From the NCBI RefSeq assembly GCF_036812735.1, contig NZ_CP117523.1, forward strand, positions 3,224,001-3,288,000: a stretch of DNA of 64,000 nucleotides. Direction: 5' to 3'. Source of the DNA: Terrisporobacter glycolicus ATCC 14880 = DSM 1288. Lineage in GTDB: Bacteria > Bacillota > Clostridia > Peptostreptococcales > Peptostreptococcaceae. Positions 1 through 10,715 of this stretch are shown one piece after another. A model generated the notes under the pieces. That model was not told the DNA's origin and searched no databases. It worked only from the letters and a program-made list of their open reading frames with translations. The position numbers and the translations under genes were made by a program. How positions within the stretch are numbered: the stretch's first letter is position 1; each line of letters opens with the position of its first letter.

Positions 1-1668
1 GTAATGAAAGTTAAAAGTGATGAAGAAATGAATTGGAAAAAATATATTTGTTCTGTTTTAGTGTTTAATGGAATAGGTTTAATATTTTTATTTCTTCTTC
101 AGTTATTTCAAGGTCATTTAATTGGTAATCCCCAAAAGCTACCTGGTGTACCATGGGATTTATCTTTAAATACAGCTATAAGTTTCATAACAAATACGAA
201 CTGGCAAGCATATAGCGGTGAATCTACTTTAAGTTATTTAACCCAAGCCCTTGGCCTTACAGTTCAAAACTTTGTTTCAGCTGCAACAGGCATAGCTGTA
301 TTATTTGCTTTAATTCGTGGGTTTATAAAGGTTAATTCAAAAGGACTTGGTAGCTATTGGGGTGATATGACTAGAATAATACTTTATATTTTAATACCTT
401 TAAATATAGTTATTTCTGTTGGCCTTTTATCTCAAGGCGTTGTTCAAAATTTTAAGTCTGCTGAAACTGTTCAACTAGTTGAACCTATTGCTATTGACAA
501 TGATGGAAATATTATTGAAAATGCAAAAATTGACTCAAAAACTAACACAGTCTCTGTTAATGGAAAAGTAATTAATAATGCAGAAATTGTAGATACGGAA
601 ATTATTCCTCTTGGCCCTGCTGCTAGCCAAATAGCAATAAAACAAACTGGTACTAATGGTGGTGGTTTCTATGGAGTTAACTCAGCTCACCCTTTAGAAA
701 ATCCAACAATCATTTCTAATTTACTAGAAATGATTTCAATTTTACTAATACCTGCAGCCTTATGCTTTACATTTGGTAGAAATGTAAAAAATAAAAAACA
801 AGGTATTGCAATTTTTATGGCCATGTTTATAGTACTTGTAATAGCTCTTGGAGTAATAGCTGTATGCGAACAAAATGCTACTCCTCAACTTTCACAAAAT
901 GGTGTTGTTGATATGACTGCTATAGAACAATCTGGGGGGAACATGGAAGGTAAAGAATCCCGTTTTGGTATAGCTGCTTCATCTACATGGGCTACATTTA
1001 CTACAGCAGCTTCAAATGGTTCTGTAAACTCTATGCACGATAGTTACACTCCTATTGGTGGAATGGTAACCATGCTATTAATGCAACTTGGTGAAGTAAT
1101 CTTCGGTGGTGTTGGATGTGGATTGTATGGAATGTTAGCTTTCGCCATACTAACTGTATTTATTGCAGGACTTATGGTTGGTAGAACACCTGAATTTTTA
1201 GGTAAAAAAATTGAACCTTATGAAATGAAATGGTCAGTTCTTGTTTGCCTGGCTACTCCTCTTGCTATATTAATTGGTAGTGGTATTGCAACAGTTTGGC
1301 CTGGTATTACAGATAGTCTAAACAATGCTGGTACTCATGGTTTTTCTGAGATACTTTATGCCTATTCATCAGCGGGTGGAAATAATGGATCTGCTTTTGC
1401 TGGTTTTGGTGCAAATACAGTATTTTTAAATCTTACTTTAGGATTGTGCATGTTGTTTGCTAGGTTTATTCCAATGATAGGCATTATGGCGATTGCTGGT
1501 AGCTTAGTTCAAAAGAAAAAAATTGCTACTACAGCGGGCACATTATCTACTACAAATGCCATGTTTGTATTTTTATTAATTATGATTGTTTTATTAATTG
1601 GTGCACTTAGCTTTTTCCCAGCATTATCACTAGGACCAATTGCTGAGTATTTCAGTTCAATCTTATAG
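1..1668 (+). CDS. kdpA: Potassium-transporting ATPase subunit KdpA (5' end outside window)
   Basis: K+-translocating, channel-like subunit of the KdpFABC P-type ATPase in the cytoplasmic membrane. The reading frame is open to the window edge. The ATG at position 4 is internal, because the visible protein starts where E. coli KdpA has DREMNWKQYL, so roughly 45-50 N-terminal residues lie upstream. Selectivity-filter-type segments are present: TNTNWQAYSGE, TNGGGFYGVNSAHP, the TTAASNGSVN segment and SSAGGNNGSAFAG. Compared with E. coli, the outer loop between QNF and PLGPAASQ is about 30 residues longer and Asn/Asp rich. It is followed after 13 bp by kdpB, so it is part of one operon. Identification is certain; only the N-terminus is missing. 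Confidence 0.97.
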   Translation, partial: VMKVKSDEEMNWKKYICSVLVFNGIGLIFLFLLQLFQGHLIGNPQKLPGVPWDLSLNTAISFITNTNWQAYSGESTLSYLTQALGLTVQNFVSAATGIAVLFALIRGFIKVNSKGLGSYWGDMTRIILYILIPLNIVISVGLLSQGVVQNFKSAETVQLVEPIAIDNDGNIIENAKIDSKTNTVSVNGKVINNAEIVDTEIIPLGPAASQIAIKQTGTNGGGFYGVNSAHPLENPTIISNLLEMISILLIPAALCFTFGRNVKNKKQGIAIFMAMFIVLVIALGVIAVCEQNATPQLSQNGVVDMTAIEQSGGNMEGKESRFGIAASSTWATFTTAASNGSVNSMHDSYTPIGGMVTMLLMQLGEVIFGGVGCGLYGMLAFAILTVFIAGLMVGRTPEFLGKKIEPYEMKWSVLVCLATPLAILIGSGIATVWPGITDSLNNAGTHGFSEILYAYSSAGGNNGSAFAGFGANTVFLNLTLGLCMLFARFIPMIGIMAIAGSLVQKKKIATTAGTLSTTNAMFVFLLIMIVLLIGALSFFPALSLGPIAEYFSSIL

Positions 1669-1681
1669 GAGGTGATCTTAA

Positions 1682-3751
1682 TTGAATAATAATACAAGAA
1701 CTGCTCTTTCAGATAAAAATATGATTAAAAGAGCTATAAAAGATTCATTTATAAAGTTAAATCCAAAAACACAGAAGGAAAATCCTGTAATGTCATTGGT
1801 TTATATATCTGCTATATTAACGAGTTTGCTTTGGATAGCGTCATTGTTTAGTATTAAAGATGCTTCACCTGGGTACACATTGTCTATAGCAATAATTCTT
1901 TGGTTTACAGTAATATTTGCAAATTTTGCAGAATCCATAGCTGAAGGTAGAGGTAAAGCTCAAGCAGATACTTTAAGGGCTAGTAAACATAATGTAAATG
2001 CATATAAAATTCCATCTTTAATTGAAAAAGATAATATAACTATAGTTCCATCTACTACTTTAAAAAAAGGCGATATAGTGATTGTTAAGGCTAATCAACA
2101 AGTGCCTGCTGATGGTGAAGTAATTGAAGGTGCTGCTTCTGTAGATGAAAGTGCTATAACTGGTGAATCTGCACCAGTTATACGTGAAGCTGGCGGAGAT
2201 AGAAGTGCCGTCACAGGAGGAACTACAGTAATTTCCGACTGGATAATAATAAAAGTCTCTAACGAAGCAGGAGAAAGTTTCCTTGATAAAATGATTGCTA
2301 TGGTTGAGGGTGCATCAAGAAAAAAAACACCAAATGAAATAGCTCTTGAAATATTTCTTGTAGCTCTTTCAATAATATTTATTTTAGTTACTATGTCACT
2401 TTATACCTACTCTGATTTTGCCGCAAATCAAGCAGGAATAGCTAATCCAACATCTATAACTACATTAGTAGCTTTACTTGTTTGTTTAGCTCCTACAACA
2501 ATAGGTGCTCTACTTTCTTCCATCGGTATAGCCGGTATGAGCAGATTAAACTCCGCAAATGTACTTGCAATGAGTGGTCGTGCCATAGAGGCAGCTGGAG
2601 ATGTGGATACATTAATGCTTGATAAAACAGGGACTATAACACTTGGTAATCGTCAAGCCAGTGAATTTATTCCTGTAGATGGTACTTCTCCTAAAGATTT
2701 AGCTGATGCTGCACAATTATCATCTTTAGCTGACGAAACTCCAGAAGGTAGAAGTATAGTAATTCTTGCTAAAGAACAATTTAATATAAGAGGACGAAAT
2801 CTTAACGATAAAAATATTAATTTTATTTCATTCTCTGCTAAAACACGTATGAGTGGTGTTGATTATAATGGAGACGAAATTCGTAAAGGTGCTGTAGATG
2901 CAATAAAAGACTATGTCTCTCAATTTAGTGGCATATATAGTAATGAATGTGATGAAGTTGTAAGAAAAATATCTAACCAAGGTGGTACTCCATTAATAGT
3001 TGTTAAAAATCATAAAATACTTGGAGTAATACACCTAAAAGATATCATAAAAAAAGGCGTAAAAGAAAAGTTTGCTGATTTAAGAAAAATGGGTATTAAA
3101 ACTATAATGATAACTGGAGATAACCCTCTTACTGCAGCTGCCATATCTGCCGAAGCTGGAGTTGATGATTTTCTTGCGGAGGCTACACCAGAAGGAAAAT
3201 TAGAATTAATCAGAGAATACCAAAGAAAAGGTCATTTAGTTGCTATGACTGGTGATGGAACAAATGATGCTCCAGCCCTTGCTCAGGCTGATGTTGCTGT
3301 TGCTATGAACTCTGGTACACAAGCTGCGAAAGAAGCTGGTAATATGGTTGACTTAGACTCCTCACCAACAAAACTTATAGATATAGTTCGTATTGGTAAA
3401 CAACTTTTGATGACAAGAGGTAGTCTAACTACTTTTTCTATAGCAAATGACCTTGCAAAATATTTTGCCATAATACCTGCCCTATTTCTAGGCTTATATC
3501 CTCAACTTTCTGCCTTGAATGTTATGAATCTTCACAGTCCACAAAGTGCTGTTTTATCTGCAATAATATACAATGCTTTGATAATTGTTGCTTTGATTCC
3601 ATTGGCATTAAAAGGTGTTAAATATCGTGAGGTATCTGCTGGCAAATTACTTTCTAGAAACTTATTGGTATATGGCCTTGGTGGTATAATAACTCCATTT
3701 ATATTTATAAAAATAATAGATGTGTTATTAACTTCTGTTGGTCTTGTTTAA
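1682..3751 (+). CDS. kdpB: Potassium-transporting ATPase ATP-binding subunit KdpB
   Basis: Catalytic P-type ATPase subunit that hydrolyses ATP to drive K+ uptake through KdpA. The 689-residue protein has the actuator motif ITGES, the phosphorylation motif DKTGTIT with acceptor Asp314, the hinge motif [12 protein letters not shown] and flanking membrane helices, in the usual KdpB order and length. Translation starts at TTG, preceded by AGGAGGTGATC at a good distance. Acceptors for K+ release and nucleotide binding look intact by eye. It lies between kdpA and kdpC in one transcription unit. Confidence 0.98.
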   Translation: MNNNTRTALSDKNMIKRAIKDSFIKLNPKTQKENPVMSLVYISAILTSLLWIASLFSIKDASPGYTLSIAIILWFTVIFANFAESIAEGRGKAQADTLRASKHNVNAYKIPSLIEKDNITIVPSTTLKKGDIVIVKANQQVPADGEVIEGAASVDESAITGESAPVIREAGGDRSAVTGGTTVISDWIIIKVSNEAGESFLDKMIAMVEGASRKKTPNEIALEIFLVALSIIFILVTMSLYTYSDFAANQAGIANPTSITTLVALLVCLAPTTIGALLSSIGIAGMSRLNSANVLAMSGRAIEAAGDVDTLMLDKTGTITLGNRQASEFIPVDGTSPKDLADAAQLSSLADETPEGRSIVILAKEQFNIRGRNLNDKNINFISFSAKTRMSGVDYNGDEIRKGAVDAIKDYVSQFSGIYSNECDEVVRKISNQGGTPLIVVKNHKILGVIHLKDIIKKGVKEKFADLRKMGIKTIMITGDNPLTAAAISAEAGVDDFLAEATPEGKLELIREYQRKGHLVAMTGDGTNDAPALAQADVAVAMNSGTQAAKEAGNMVDLDSSPTKLIDIVRIGKQLLMTRGSLTTFSIANDLAKYFAIIPALFLGLYPQLSALNVMNLHSPQSAVLSAIIYNALIIVALIPLALKGVKYREVSAGKLLSRNLLVYGLGGIITPFIFIKIIDVLLTSVGLV

Positions 3752-3771
3752 TGTGGTAAGGAGGTATTAAA

Positions 3772-4368
3772 ATGAAATCTATTATTTCTAAAGGATTATC
3801 ATCCTTTATAATTTTTACCCTACTTTGTGGGGTTATATATACAGGTGCTATAACAGGTATTGCTCAAATATTCTTCCCATCTAAAGCTAACGGTAGTATT
3901 ATTGAAGTTGATGGAAAAAAATATGGTTCAGAATTGATTGCTCAACAATACACAGATAAAAAACATATGTGGGGACGTATAATGAATACGGATACAAAAA
4001 CATTTACTGATGAAAATGGTAATAAAGTATTATACTCTAATCCATCTAATTTAAGCCCTGCTAGTGATGAATATGAAAAACTTATAAAAGAAAGAATTAA
4101 TAAAATAAAATCTTCTCATGAATATAATAAAGATAAAACAATCCCTGTTGATTTAGTAACATGCTCTGGTAGTGGTCTAGATCCTGATATATCTTTAGCT
4201 GCTGCTAAATATCAAGTTAAAAGGATTGCTGATAACAATAATATGACTGAGTCAGAAGTTAACAATATCATCAATAGATGTACTAATAAACCTTTTTTAG
4301 GAATACTTGGTGAAACTACAGTAAACGTCCTAAAGGTGAATTTAATGATAGATGGCTTACTTTCATAA
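3772..4368 (+). CDS. kdpC: Potassium-transporting ATPase subunit KdpC
   Basis: Small accessory subunit of the Kdp complex, thought to stabilise the KdpA-KdpB assembly and ATP binding. The 198-residue protein has one N-terminal membrane helix (about residues 10-32, IIFTLLCGVIYTGAITGIAQ) and the family signatures GSxLIAQQ-like (GSELIAQQYTDKKHMWGR), NLSPAS and TCSGSGLDPDIS. It follows kdpB by 20 bp with its own Shine-Dalgarno AAGGAGG and is the last gene of kdpABC before a terminator. Confidence 0.97.
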   Translation: MKSIISKGLSSFIIFTLLCGVIYTGAITGIAQIFFPSKANGSIIEVDGKKYGSELIAQQYTDKKHMWGRIMNTDTKTFTDENGNKVLYSNPSNLSPASDEYEKLIKERINKIKSSHEYNKDKTIPVDLVTCSGSGLDPDISLAAAKYQVKRIADNNNMTESEVNNIINRCTNKPFLGILGETTVNVLKVNLMIDGLLS

Positions 4369-4380
4369 ATCAAAATAATA

Positions 4381-4417
4381 AAAAGCAAAGCTTTTAAATA
4401 AAATTGCTTTGCTTTTT
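4381..4417 (+). terminator. Rho-independent terminator after kdpABC
   Basis: Perfect 11-bp inverted repeat AAAAGCAAAGC / GCTTTGCTTTT with a 14-nt loop, ending in T residues, 12 bp after the kdpC stop. It separates the structural genes from kdpDE, which start 170 bp further on, so kdpDE probably have their own promoter or receive read-through. A TATAAT at 4495-4500 is a possible -10 but has no convincing -35. Confidence 0.8.
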
Positions 4418-4586
4418 ATACTTTAAAATATCCATCTATTACTTATGTAAATTTAATAAATTAAAGTTTAACATTATTTTAATAGAAATCTTTATATAAT
4501 TTTAATACAATTATATAAAACTATAATACATTAATAACAAATATTCTGTTAAGATTATAGCATAATTACATTTTGAGGTACTTATT

Positions 4587-7283
4587 ATGATAGATAGAAA
4601 AGTTAATCCAGATAAAATATTAAAAAAAATAAACTATGAAGAAAGATCCAAAGGAAGAGGCCATCTTAAAATCTTTTTTGGATATGCTGCTGGTGTTGGT
4701 AAAACTTATTCCATGTTAAAAGCTGCCCATAAAGCAAAAGAATCTGGCATAGATGTAGTAGTTGGATATATTGAACCTCATGCAAGACCTGAAACAAAAG
4801 AACTTTTAAAAGGCCTAGAGGTCATTCCAACACTCAATGTAAAATATAAAGATATTAGTTTGAATGAGTTCAATATTGATTTAACCATAAAAAGAAATCC
4901 ACAAGTTATATTAGTAGATGAATTAGCTCATACAAACGCTACTGGTTGTCGCCATTTAAAAAGATATCAGGATATAAACGAGCTCCTAAATTTAGGATTT
5001 GACGTTTATACTACTGTTAATGTTCAACACATAGAAAGCTTAAATGATATTGTATCTTCTATAACAAAGATTACAGTTCGTGAAAGAATACCTGACTATA
5101 TCTTCGATAATGCAGATCAAGTAGAACTTGTAGATATAGAACCAGAGGAACTTATTGAAAGATTAAATGAAGGCAAAATATATGCGGCAATACAAGCTAG
5201 AAATGCATTAGTTAACTTTTTTAGTATTGAAAATTTAACTGCTTTAAGAGAAATAGCATTAAGAAGAAGCGCCGATAGAGTTAATAAAATTTCAGAAAAA
5301 GTAAAGCAAAATGACACTGCTAGTTATTTTACAGATGAGAAAATATTAGTTTGTCTATCTTCTTCTCCTACTAATAGTAAAATTATTAGAAGTGCTGCTA
5401 GAATGGCTTCTGCTTTTAGGGGAGAATTTATTGGATTATTCGTTGAAACATCTGATTTAGACAATATGAGCGAAGAAGATAAAGCTCGTTTAAGAAATAA
5501 TATTCATTTAGCAGAACAATTAGGAGCTAAAATAGAAACAGTAACTGGAGATGATATAGCTTTCCAAATTGCTGAATTTGCAAGACTTGCAGGTATTTCT
5601 AAGGTAATACTTGGTAGAAGTAGTAGTAGAAGAAAATACTTTTTTGGAAAATCACCCTTAACAGAAAGACTTACTTCTTATGCTCCCAACTTAGATATTT
5701 ACATTATTCCTGATTCAGCATCATTTAATTATTCTTCAAATACAAAGATTAATATTAAATCGAAAATAACATTAAAAGATTTATTTATATCTTTGTGTGT
5801 TTTAATTTTGGCAACTATTATAAGTTTTGTATTTTTCTCTCTTGGTTTCAGTGAGTCTAATATTATAACTGTATATATTTTAGGTGTTTTAATTACAGCA
5901 ATAATTACAGAAAATACATTACAAAGTATTATATCTGCATTTATAAGTGTCCTTGTATTTAATTTTTTCTTTACTGATCCAAGGTTTACTTTTAACTCTT
6001 ATGATGCTGGTTATCCAGTAACCTTTGTTATTATGTTTATATCAGCATTTTTGACAGGTTCCCTTGCTTCTAAGATAAAACGTCAAGCTAATCAATCTGC
6101 TTATATGGCATATCGTACTAAGATTTTACTTGAAACTAATCAGCTTTTGCAGCAAGAGAGTAAAAAAGAAGGAATTATAAAAGTTACGGCAATACAATTA
6201 GCAAAATTATTAAATAAAAATATTATATTTTATAATTCAGAAGATAATCAGTTATTAGATCCTATTATCTTTTCACCTGCAGAGTACGCTTGTGATACAT
6301 CTAAATTTATTACATCTAACGAAAAAGCTGTAGCTCAATGGGTGTTTAAAAATAATAAACATGCAGGTGCAACTACAAACACACTAGGAAATTCTAAATG
6401 TTTGTATCTAGCAATAAGAGTTGGCAAAAGAGTTTATGGTGTAGTAGGTATTGCTTTAGAAAATGATCCTTTAGACTCTTTTGAAAATAATATTATGTTA
6501 TCCATATTAGGTGAATGTGCTATTGCTTTAGAAAATAATTTTATAAGTAAGCAAAGAGAAGATGCTGCTACTCTTGCAAAAAATGAGCAGTTAAGAGCTA
6601 ATTTACTACGTTCTATTTCTCATGATTTACGAACTCCTCTAACTAGTATTTTTGGCAACTCGGAGATGCTATTAAAAGACGAAGAAATTATTTCTAAAGA
6701 AAAAAGAGTTCAACTTTATTCTGATATTCATGAAGACTCTTTATGGCTAATTAATTTAGTGGAAAATTTACTTGCTGCCACAAAAATTGAGGATAATACT
6801 ATGATTTTAAATATGAAACCTGAACTTATGGAAGAAGTAATAAATGAGGCTCTTAGACATATTAAAAGAAAAAGCATAAATCACTTTGTTGAGGTTACTA
6901 GCTCACATGATATAATTTTTGCAAAAATGGATGCCAAATTAATAATACAAGTAATTATAAATATAGTAGATAATGCACTTAAATATACACCCGAAAACAC
7001 CCATATTAATATTCATACACAAAAAAATAAAGATATGGTTTTAGTAGAAATTAGTGATGATGGTAATGGACTGTCTGATAAAGATAAAGAAAAAATCTTT
7101 GATATGTTCTACACTGTTAATAATCAGATTGTTGATAGTAAGCGTAGTTTAGGTTTAGGATTAGCTCTTTGTAGATCTATTATTTTAGCTCACGGAGGAG
7201 AGATAGATGTAAAAGATAATAAGCCTCACGGAACAGTATTCTCATTTACATTACCATTAGAGGAGGTAAACTTACATGAATAA
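4587..7283 (+). CDS. kdpD: Sensor histidine kinase KdpD
   Basis: Membrane sensor kinase controlling the kdp operon in response to K+ limitation or osmotic stress. Domains of the 898-residue protein in order: N-terminal KdpD domain with Walker A (GYAAGVGKT, about residues 33-41) and Walker B-like VDELAHTN; a universal-stress (USP) domain around residues 250-375; a DUF4118 four-helix membrane block around 400-500; a GAF-like linker; HisKA with SHDLRTP (His679); and an HATPase domain with N-box DNALKYTPEN and GLGLAL. The USP domain of S. aureus and C. difficile KdpD binds c-di-AMP; whether this one does is inference. The stop overlaps the kdpE start by 8 nt, so the pair is translationally coupled. 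Confidence 0.97.
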   Translation: MIDRKVNPDKILKKINYEERSKGRGHLKIFFGYAAGVGKTYSMLKAAHKAKESGIDVVVGYIEPHARPETKELLKGLEVIPTLNVKYKDISLNEFNIDLTIKRNPQVILVDELAHTNATGCRHLKRYQDINELLNLGFDVYTTVNVQHIESLNDIVSSITKITVRERIPDYIFDNADQVELVDIEPEELIERLNEGKIYAAIQARNALVNFFSIENLTALREIALRRSADRVNKISEKVKQNDTASYFTDEKILVCLSSSPTNSKIIRSAARMASAFRGEFIGLFVETSDLDNMSEEDKARLRNNIHLAEQLGAKIETVTGDDIAFQIAEFARLAGISKVILGRSSSRRKYFFGKSPLTERLTSYAPNLDIYIIPDSASFNYSSNTKINIKSKITLKDLFISLCVLILATIISFVFFSLGFSESNIITVYILGVLITAIITENTLQSIISAFISVLVFNFFFTDPRFTFNSYDAGYPVTFVIMFISAFLTGSLASKIKRQANQSAYMAYRTKILLETNQLLQQESKKEGIIKVTAIQLAKLLNKNIIFYNSEDNQLLDPIIFSPAEYACDTSKFITSNEKAVAQWVFKNNKHAGATTNTLGNSKCLYLAIRVGKRVYGVVGIALENDPLDSFENNIMLSILGECAIALENNFISKQREDAATLAKNEQLRANLLRSISHDLRTPLTSIFGNSEMLLKDEEIISKEKRVQLYSDIHEDSLWLINLVENLLAATKIEDNTMILNMKPELMEEVINEALRHIKRKSINHFVEVTSSHDIIFAKMDAKLIIQVIINIVDNALKYTPENTHINIHTQKNKDMVLVEISDDGNGLSDKDKEKIFDMFYTVNNQIVDSKRSLGLGLALCRSIILAHGGEIDVKDNKPHGTVFSFTLPLEEVNLHE

Positions 7284-7971
7284 ACCATTAATTTTAATAA
7301 TAGAAGATGATAAAGCAGTTAAGAATTTAATATCAACTACTTTAGAAACGCATAATTACAATTATCATACTGCTTCAAACGGTGAGTCTGCCATATTAGA
7401 TGCAACCTCTAATAACCCTGATGTTATTTTTCTTGACTTAGGACTTCCTGATATAGATGGTATTGACATTATAAAAAAAATTCGTTCTTGGTCTAATGTA
7501 CCTATTATTGTAATAAGCTCAAGAAGTGAAGATAAAGATAAAATAGATGCTTTAGATGCAGGCGCTGATGACTTTATAACTAAACCATTTTCTGTCGATG
7601 AACTTCTTGCAAGACTAAGAGTTACTTTGCGTAGATTAAATAACATGCAGTCTACTTCTATAGAAAGTTCGATTTTTAATAATGGTGATTTAAAAATTGA
7701 CTACGCTAGCGGATGTGTTTATAAAAATAATGAAGAATTACATTTAACTCCTATTGAATACAAATTACTTTGTTTGCTTTCTAGAAATATTGGCAAAGTT
7801 TTAACTCATACTTATATGACAAAGGAAATTTGGGGAAGTTCTTGGGATAGTTATGTTTCTTCTTTAAGAGTTTATATGGCTACACTTAGAAAAAAAATCG
7901 AAACTGATACTTCTCATCCTCAGTATATCCAAACTCATGTTGGTGTTGGTTACAGAATGATAAAAATATAA
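7276..7971 (+). CDS. kdpE: Response regulator KdpE
   Basis: OmpR/PhoB-type DNA-binding response regulator, cognate partner of KdpD. Receiver domain at residues 1-120 with the acidic pair EDD, phospho-acceptor Asp54 in FLDLGLPDIDG and conserved Lys in TKPF; C-terminal winged helix at about residues 135-231 with LTPIEYKLLCLL and the VGVGYRM signature. Expected to activate kdpABC when phosphorylated. It overlaps kdpD by 8 nt and ends just before a bidirectional terminator. Confidence 0.97.
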   Translation: MNKPLILIIEDDKAVKNLISTTLETHNYNYHTASNGESAILDATSNNPDVIFLDLGLPDIDGIDIIKKIRSWSNVPIIVISSRSEDKDKIDALDAGADDFITKPFSVDELLARLRVTLRRLNNMQSTSIESSIFNNGDLKIDYASGCVYKNNEELHLTPIEYKLLCLLSRNIGKVLTHTYMTKEIWGSSWDSYVSSLRVYMATLRKKIETDTSHPQYIQTHVGVGYRMIKI

Positions 7972-7975
7972 TAAG

Positions 7976-8006
7976 AAGGTCAAAGTACTTAGACTTTGAC
8001 CTTTTT
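7976..8006. terminator. Bidirectional terminator between kdpE and ppdK
   Basis: Perfect 11-bp stem AAGGTCAAAGT / ACTTTGACCTT with a 6-nt loop; T5 follows on the plus strand and an A-rich flank precedes it. It sits between two convergent genes (kdpE +, ppdK -). It is best formed for kdpE and may also serve ppdK. Confidence 0.8.
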
Positions 8007-8035
8007 CTATTATATTTAATTGTTTATTTATGTGT

Positions 8036-10666
8036 CTATTTTGATTTTTTCTTAATAGTTGCTTGTGCAGCTGCAAGTCTAGCTATCGGAACTCTATATG
8101 GTGAACAAGATACATAGTTAAGTCCTGTCTCATAACAGAATTCTACTGATGTAGGATCTCCTCCATGCTCTCCACATATTCCAAGTTTAATATTATCACC
8201 TTTTTCTTCTCTTGCTAATGTTGTTGCCATTTTTACTAACTTACCAACACCATTTTGATCTAACACTTGGAACGGGTCTTTTTCTAAGATTTCTTCATCC
8301 ACATATTGACCTAAGAATTTTCCAGCATCATCTCTAGAATATCCAAATGTCATTTGTGTTAAATCATTTGTTCCAAATGAGAAGAAATCAGCTTCTCTTG
8401 CTATTTCATCAGCTATTAAACAAGCTCTAGGTATCTCTATCATTGTACCTACAGTATATTTTAAGTCTACGTTGCTTTCTTCTATAATTGCATTTGCTGT
8501 TTCAACTATAATATTTTTAACTACTTTAAATTCATTTAAAGCACCAACTAGTGGTATCATTATTTCTGGTTCAACATTTAAACCTTCTTTATTAACTTCT
8601 ATAGCAGCATTTATTATAGCTTTAGTTTGCATTACAGCTATCTCTGGATAAGTAACTGCAAGTCTGCATCCTCTATGACCAAGCATAGGGTTAAATTCTG
8701 CTAAGTCCACTATTCTTTTTTTGATTTCACTAGCTTGAATATTCATATCCTTAGCTAATTCTTCAATTGTTTCATCGTCATGTGGTAAGAATTCATGTAG
8801 TGGTGGATCTAATAATCTTATATTAACTGGTCTATCGCCCATAACCTTGTATATATCAACAAAATCTTGTTTTTGCATAGGTAATAACTTATCTAAAGCT
8901 TTAACTCTATCTTCAACAGTATTTGATAATATCATTTTTCTAACAGCAGGTATTCTATCTTCATCAAAGAACATATGCTCAGTTCTGCAAAGTCCTATAC
9001 CTTCTGCCCCAAAATCAACAGCAGCTTTTGAATCTCTTGGGTTATCTGCATTAGTTCTAACCTTCATATCTCTAACTTCATCAACCCAGTTCATTAACTT
9101 TTCAAAATTACCTGTCATAGATACTTTTGTTTTTGCTACTTCTCCTAAGTAAACAATACCTGTAGAACCATCTATAGATATAAAATCTCCTTCTCTTAGA
9201 ACTAAGTTGTCTTTTCTTACTTCTTTAGCTATTTCATCAACTTTTATTTCTCCACAACCAGCGACACAACATTTCCCCATACCTCTAGCAACAACTGCTG
9301 CATGAGAAGTCATACCACCTCTTGCAGTAAGTATCCCGTGAGAACAAACCATTCCTTCTATATCTTCTGGAGATGTTTCTTGTCTAACAAGTATTACCTT
9401 TTCTCCGTTTTTTGAAGCTTCAACAGCCTCTTCAGCAGTAAAATAGATTTTACCACTTCCAGCTCCTGGTGATGCTGGTAGACCTTTAGCTAAAACTGTA
9501 GCTTCTTTTAGTGCTTTGTCTTCAAACTTTGGATGTAATAATTGATCTAATTGCTTAGGCTCTACTCTCATTATAGCTTCTTCTTTACTTATTAAACCTT
9601 CTTCAACTAAATCTACTGCCACATTTATAGCAGATGCAGCTGTTCTTTTACCATTTCTAGTTTGTAAGAAGAATAATCTACCTTTTTCTATAGTAAACTC
9701 AACGTCTTGCATATCTTTATAATGATTTTCTAATGTTTTAACAGTATCTATAAATTGTTTATAAATTTCTGGCATTACTTTTTCAAGTGTAGCTATAGGC
9801 TCTGGAGTTCTTATACCTGCAACAACATCTTCACCTTGTGCATTTATTAAGTATTCTCCTAATAACTTATTTTCTCCTGTACCAGGGTCTCTTGTAAAGG
9901 CAACACCTGTACCAGAAGTGTCTCCCATATTACCAAATACCATTGATTGTATATTAACTGCAGTTCCTAAATCATTTGGAATATCATTTAATCTACGGTA
10001 TACTATAGCTCTTGGGTTATTCCAAGATCTAAATACAGCTTCTACTGCTAACATTAATTGTTTTTTAGGTTCTTGTGGAAAATCTTCTCCAACTTCTTTT
10101 CTATATATTGCCTTGTATTCTTCTACTATTGATTTTAAGTGATCACATGTTAAGTCTGTGTCAAATTTAAAATTATTCTCCTCTTTATATTTATCTAGAA
10201 CATTTTCAAATTTGTATTTTGGAACCTCCATGGCAACATCAGAGAACATTTGTATAAATCTTCTATAACTATCATATGCAAATCTGTCATTATCAGTTGC
10301 TTTTGCCAATGCTTTAACTGTATTATCATTTAATCCAAGATTTAATATAGTATCCATCATACCTGGCATTGATATAACTGCACCTGAGCGAACAGATACA
10401 AGAAGTGGATTTTCTTCACTTCCTAATTGTTTGCCTAAATCTTTTTCTAAAGAACATAACTTTTCTTCAATTTGGTTTATAATTTCTTGTTTTATTGTTT
10501 TGTTGTTTTCATAATAATCGATACATGACTCAGTTGTTATAGTAAACCCAGGAGGCACAGGAAGTCCTATTTTAGTCATTTCTGCTAAGTTAGCTCCTTT
10601 CCCTCCTAATAATGATTTCATTTCTTTACTTCCTTCATTAAAGCTATAAACGTATTTAACACTCAT
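8036..10666 (-). CDS. ppdK: Pyruvate, phosphate dikinase (PPDK)
   Basis: Interconverts pyruvate + ATP + Pi with phosphoenolpyruvate + AMP + PPi in the cytoplasm; in clostridia it can run in either glycolytic or gluconeogenic direction. The 876-residue protein matches family length: N-terminal ATP-grasp domain (KGANLAEM, GDTSGTGVAFTRDPGTGE), central phosphohistidine domain GGMTSHAAVVARG with catalytic His455, and the C-terminal PEP/pyruvate TIM barrel (GICGEHGGD, FGTNDLTQ). The threonine next to the histidine, the target of PpsR in this family, is present. It is the last gene of the unit ccpN-ppsR-ppdK. Confidence 0.98.
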   Translation of the reverse strand: MSVKYVYSFNEGSKEMKSLLGGKGANLAEMTKIGLPVPPGFTITTESCIDYYENNKTIKQEIINQIEEKLCSLEKDLGKQLGSEENPLLVSVRSGAVISMPGMMDTILNLGLNDNTVKALAKATDNDRFAYDSYRRFIQMFSDVAMEVPKYKFENVLDKYKEENNFKFDTDLTCDHLKSIVEEYKAIYRKEVGEDFPQEPKKQLMLAVEAVFRSWNNPRAIVYRRLNDIPNDLGTAVNIQSMVFGNMGDTSGTGVAFTRDPGTGENKLLGEYLINAQGEDVVAGIRTPEPIATLEKVMPEIYKQFIDTVKTLENHYKDMQDVEFTIEKGRLFFLQTRNGKRTAASAINVAVDLVEEGLISKEEAIMRVEPKQLDQLLHPKFEDKALKEATVLAKGLPASPGAGSGKIYFTAEEAVEASKNGEKVILVRQETSPEDIEGMVCSHGILTARGGMTSHAAVVARGMGKCCVAGCGEIKVDEIAKEVRKDNLVLREGDFISIDGSTGIVYLGEVAKTKVSMTGNFEKLMNWVDEVRDMKVRTNADNPRDSKAAVDFGAEGIGLCRTEHMFFDEDRIPAVRKMILSNTVEDRVKALDKLLPMQKQDFVDIYKVMGDRPVNIRLLDPPLHEFLPHDDETIEELAKDMNIQASEIKKRIVDLAEFNPMLGHRGCRLAVTYPEIAVMQTKAIINAAIEVNKEGLNVEPEIMIPLVGALNEFKVVKNIIVETANAIIEESNVDLKYTVGTMIEIPRACLIADEIAREADFFSFGTNDLTQMTFGYSRDDAGKFLGQYVDEEILEKDPFQVLDQNGVGKLVKMATTLAREEKGDNIKLGICGEHGGDPTSVEFCYETGLNYVSCSPYRVPIARLAAAQATIKKKSK

Positions 10667-10715
10667 ATCACGAATCCCCTTTGAAATATTTATTTATGCA
10701 AATCTTAAAAAGATT

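Noticed and set aside
4-6. ATG at position 4 as the start of kdpA
   Set aside because: The frame is open upstream and alignment with E. coli KdpA shows the protein begins about 45-50 residues earlier; the window simply cuts the gene.
8847-9152. Numerous opposite-strand ORFs of 60-150 codons inside ppdK, glyS, dnaK, trp and cap genes
   Set aside because: They lack ribosome-binding sites and recognisable domains, and lie wholly antisense to well-supported conserved genes.
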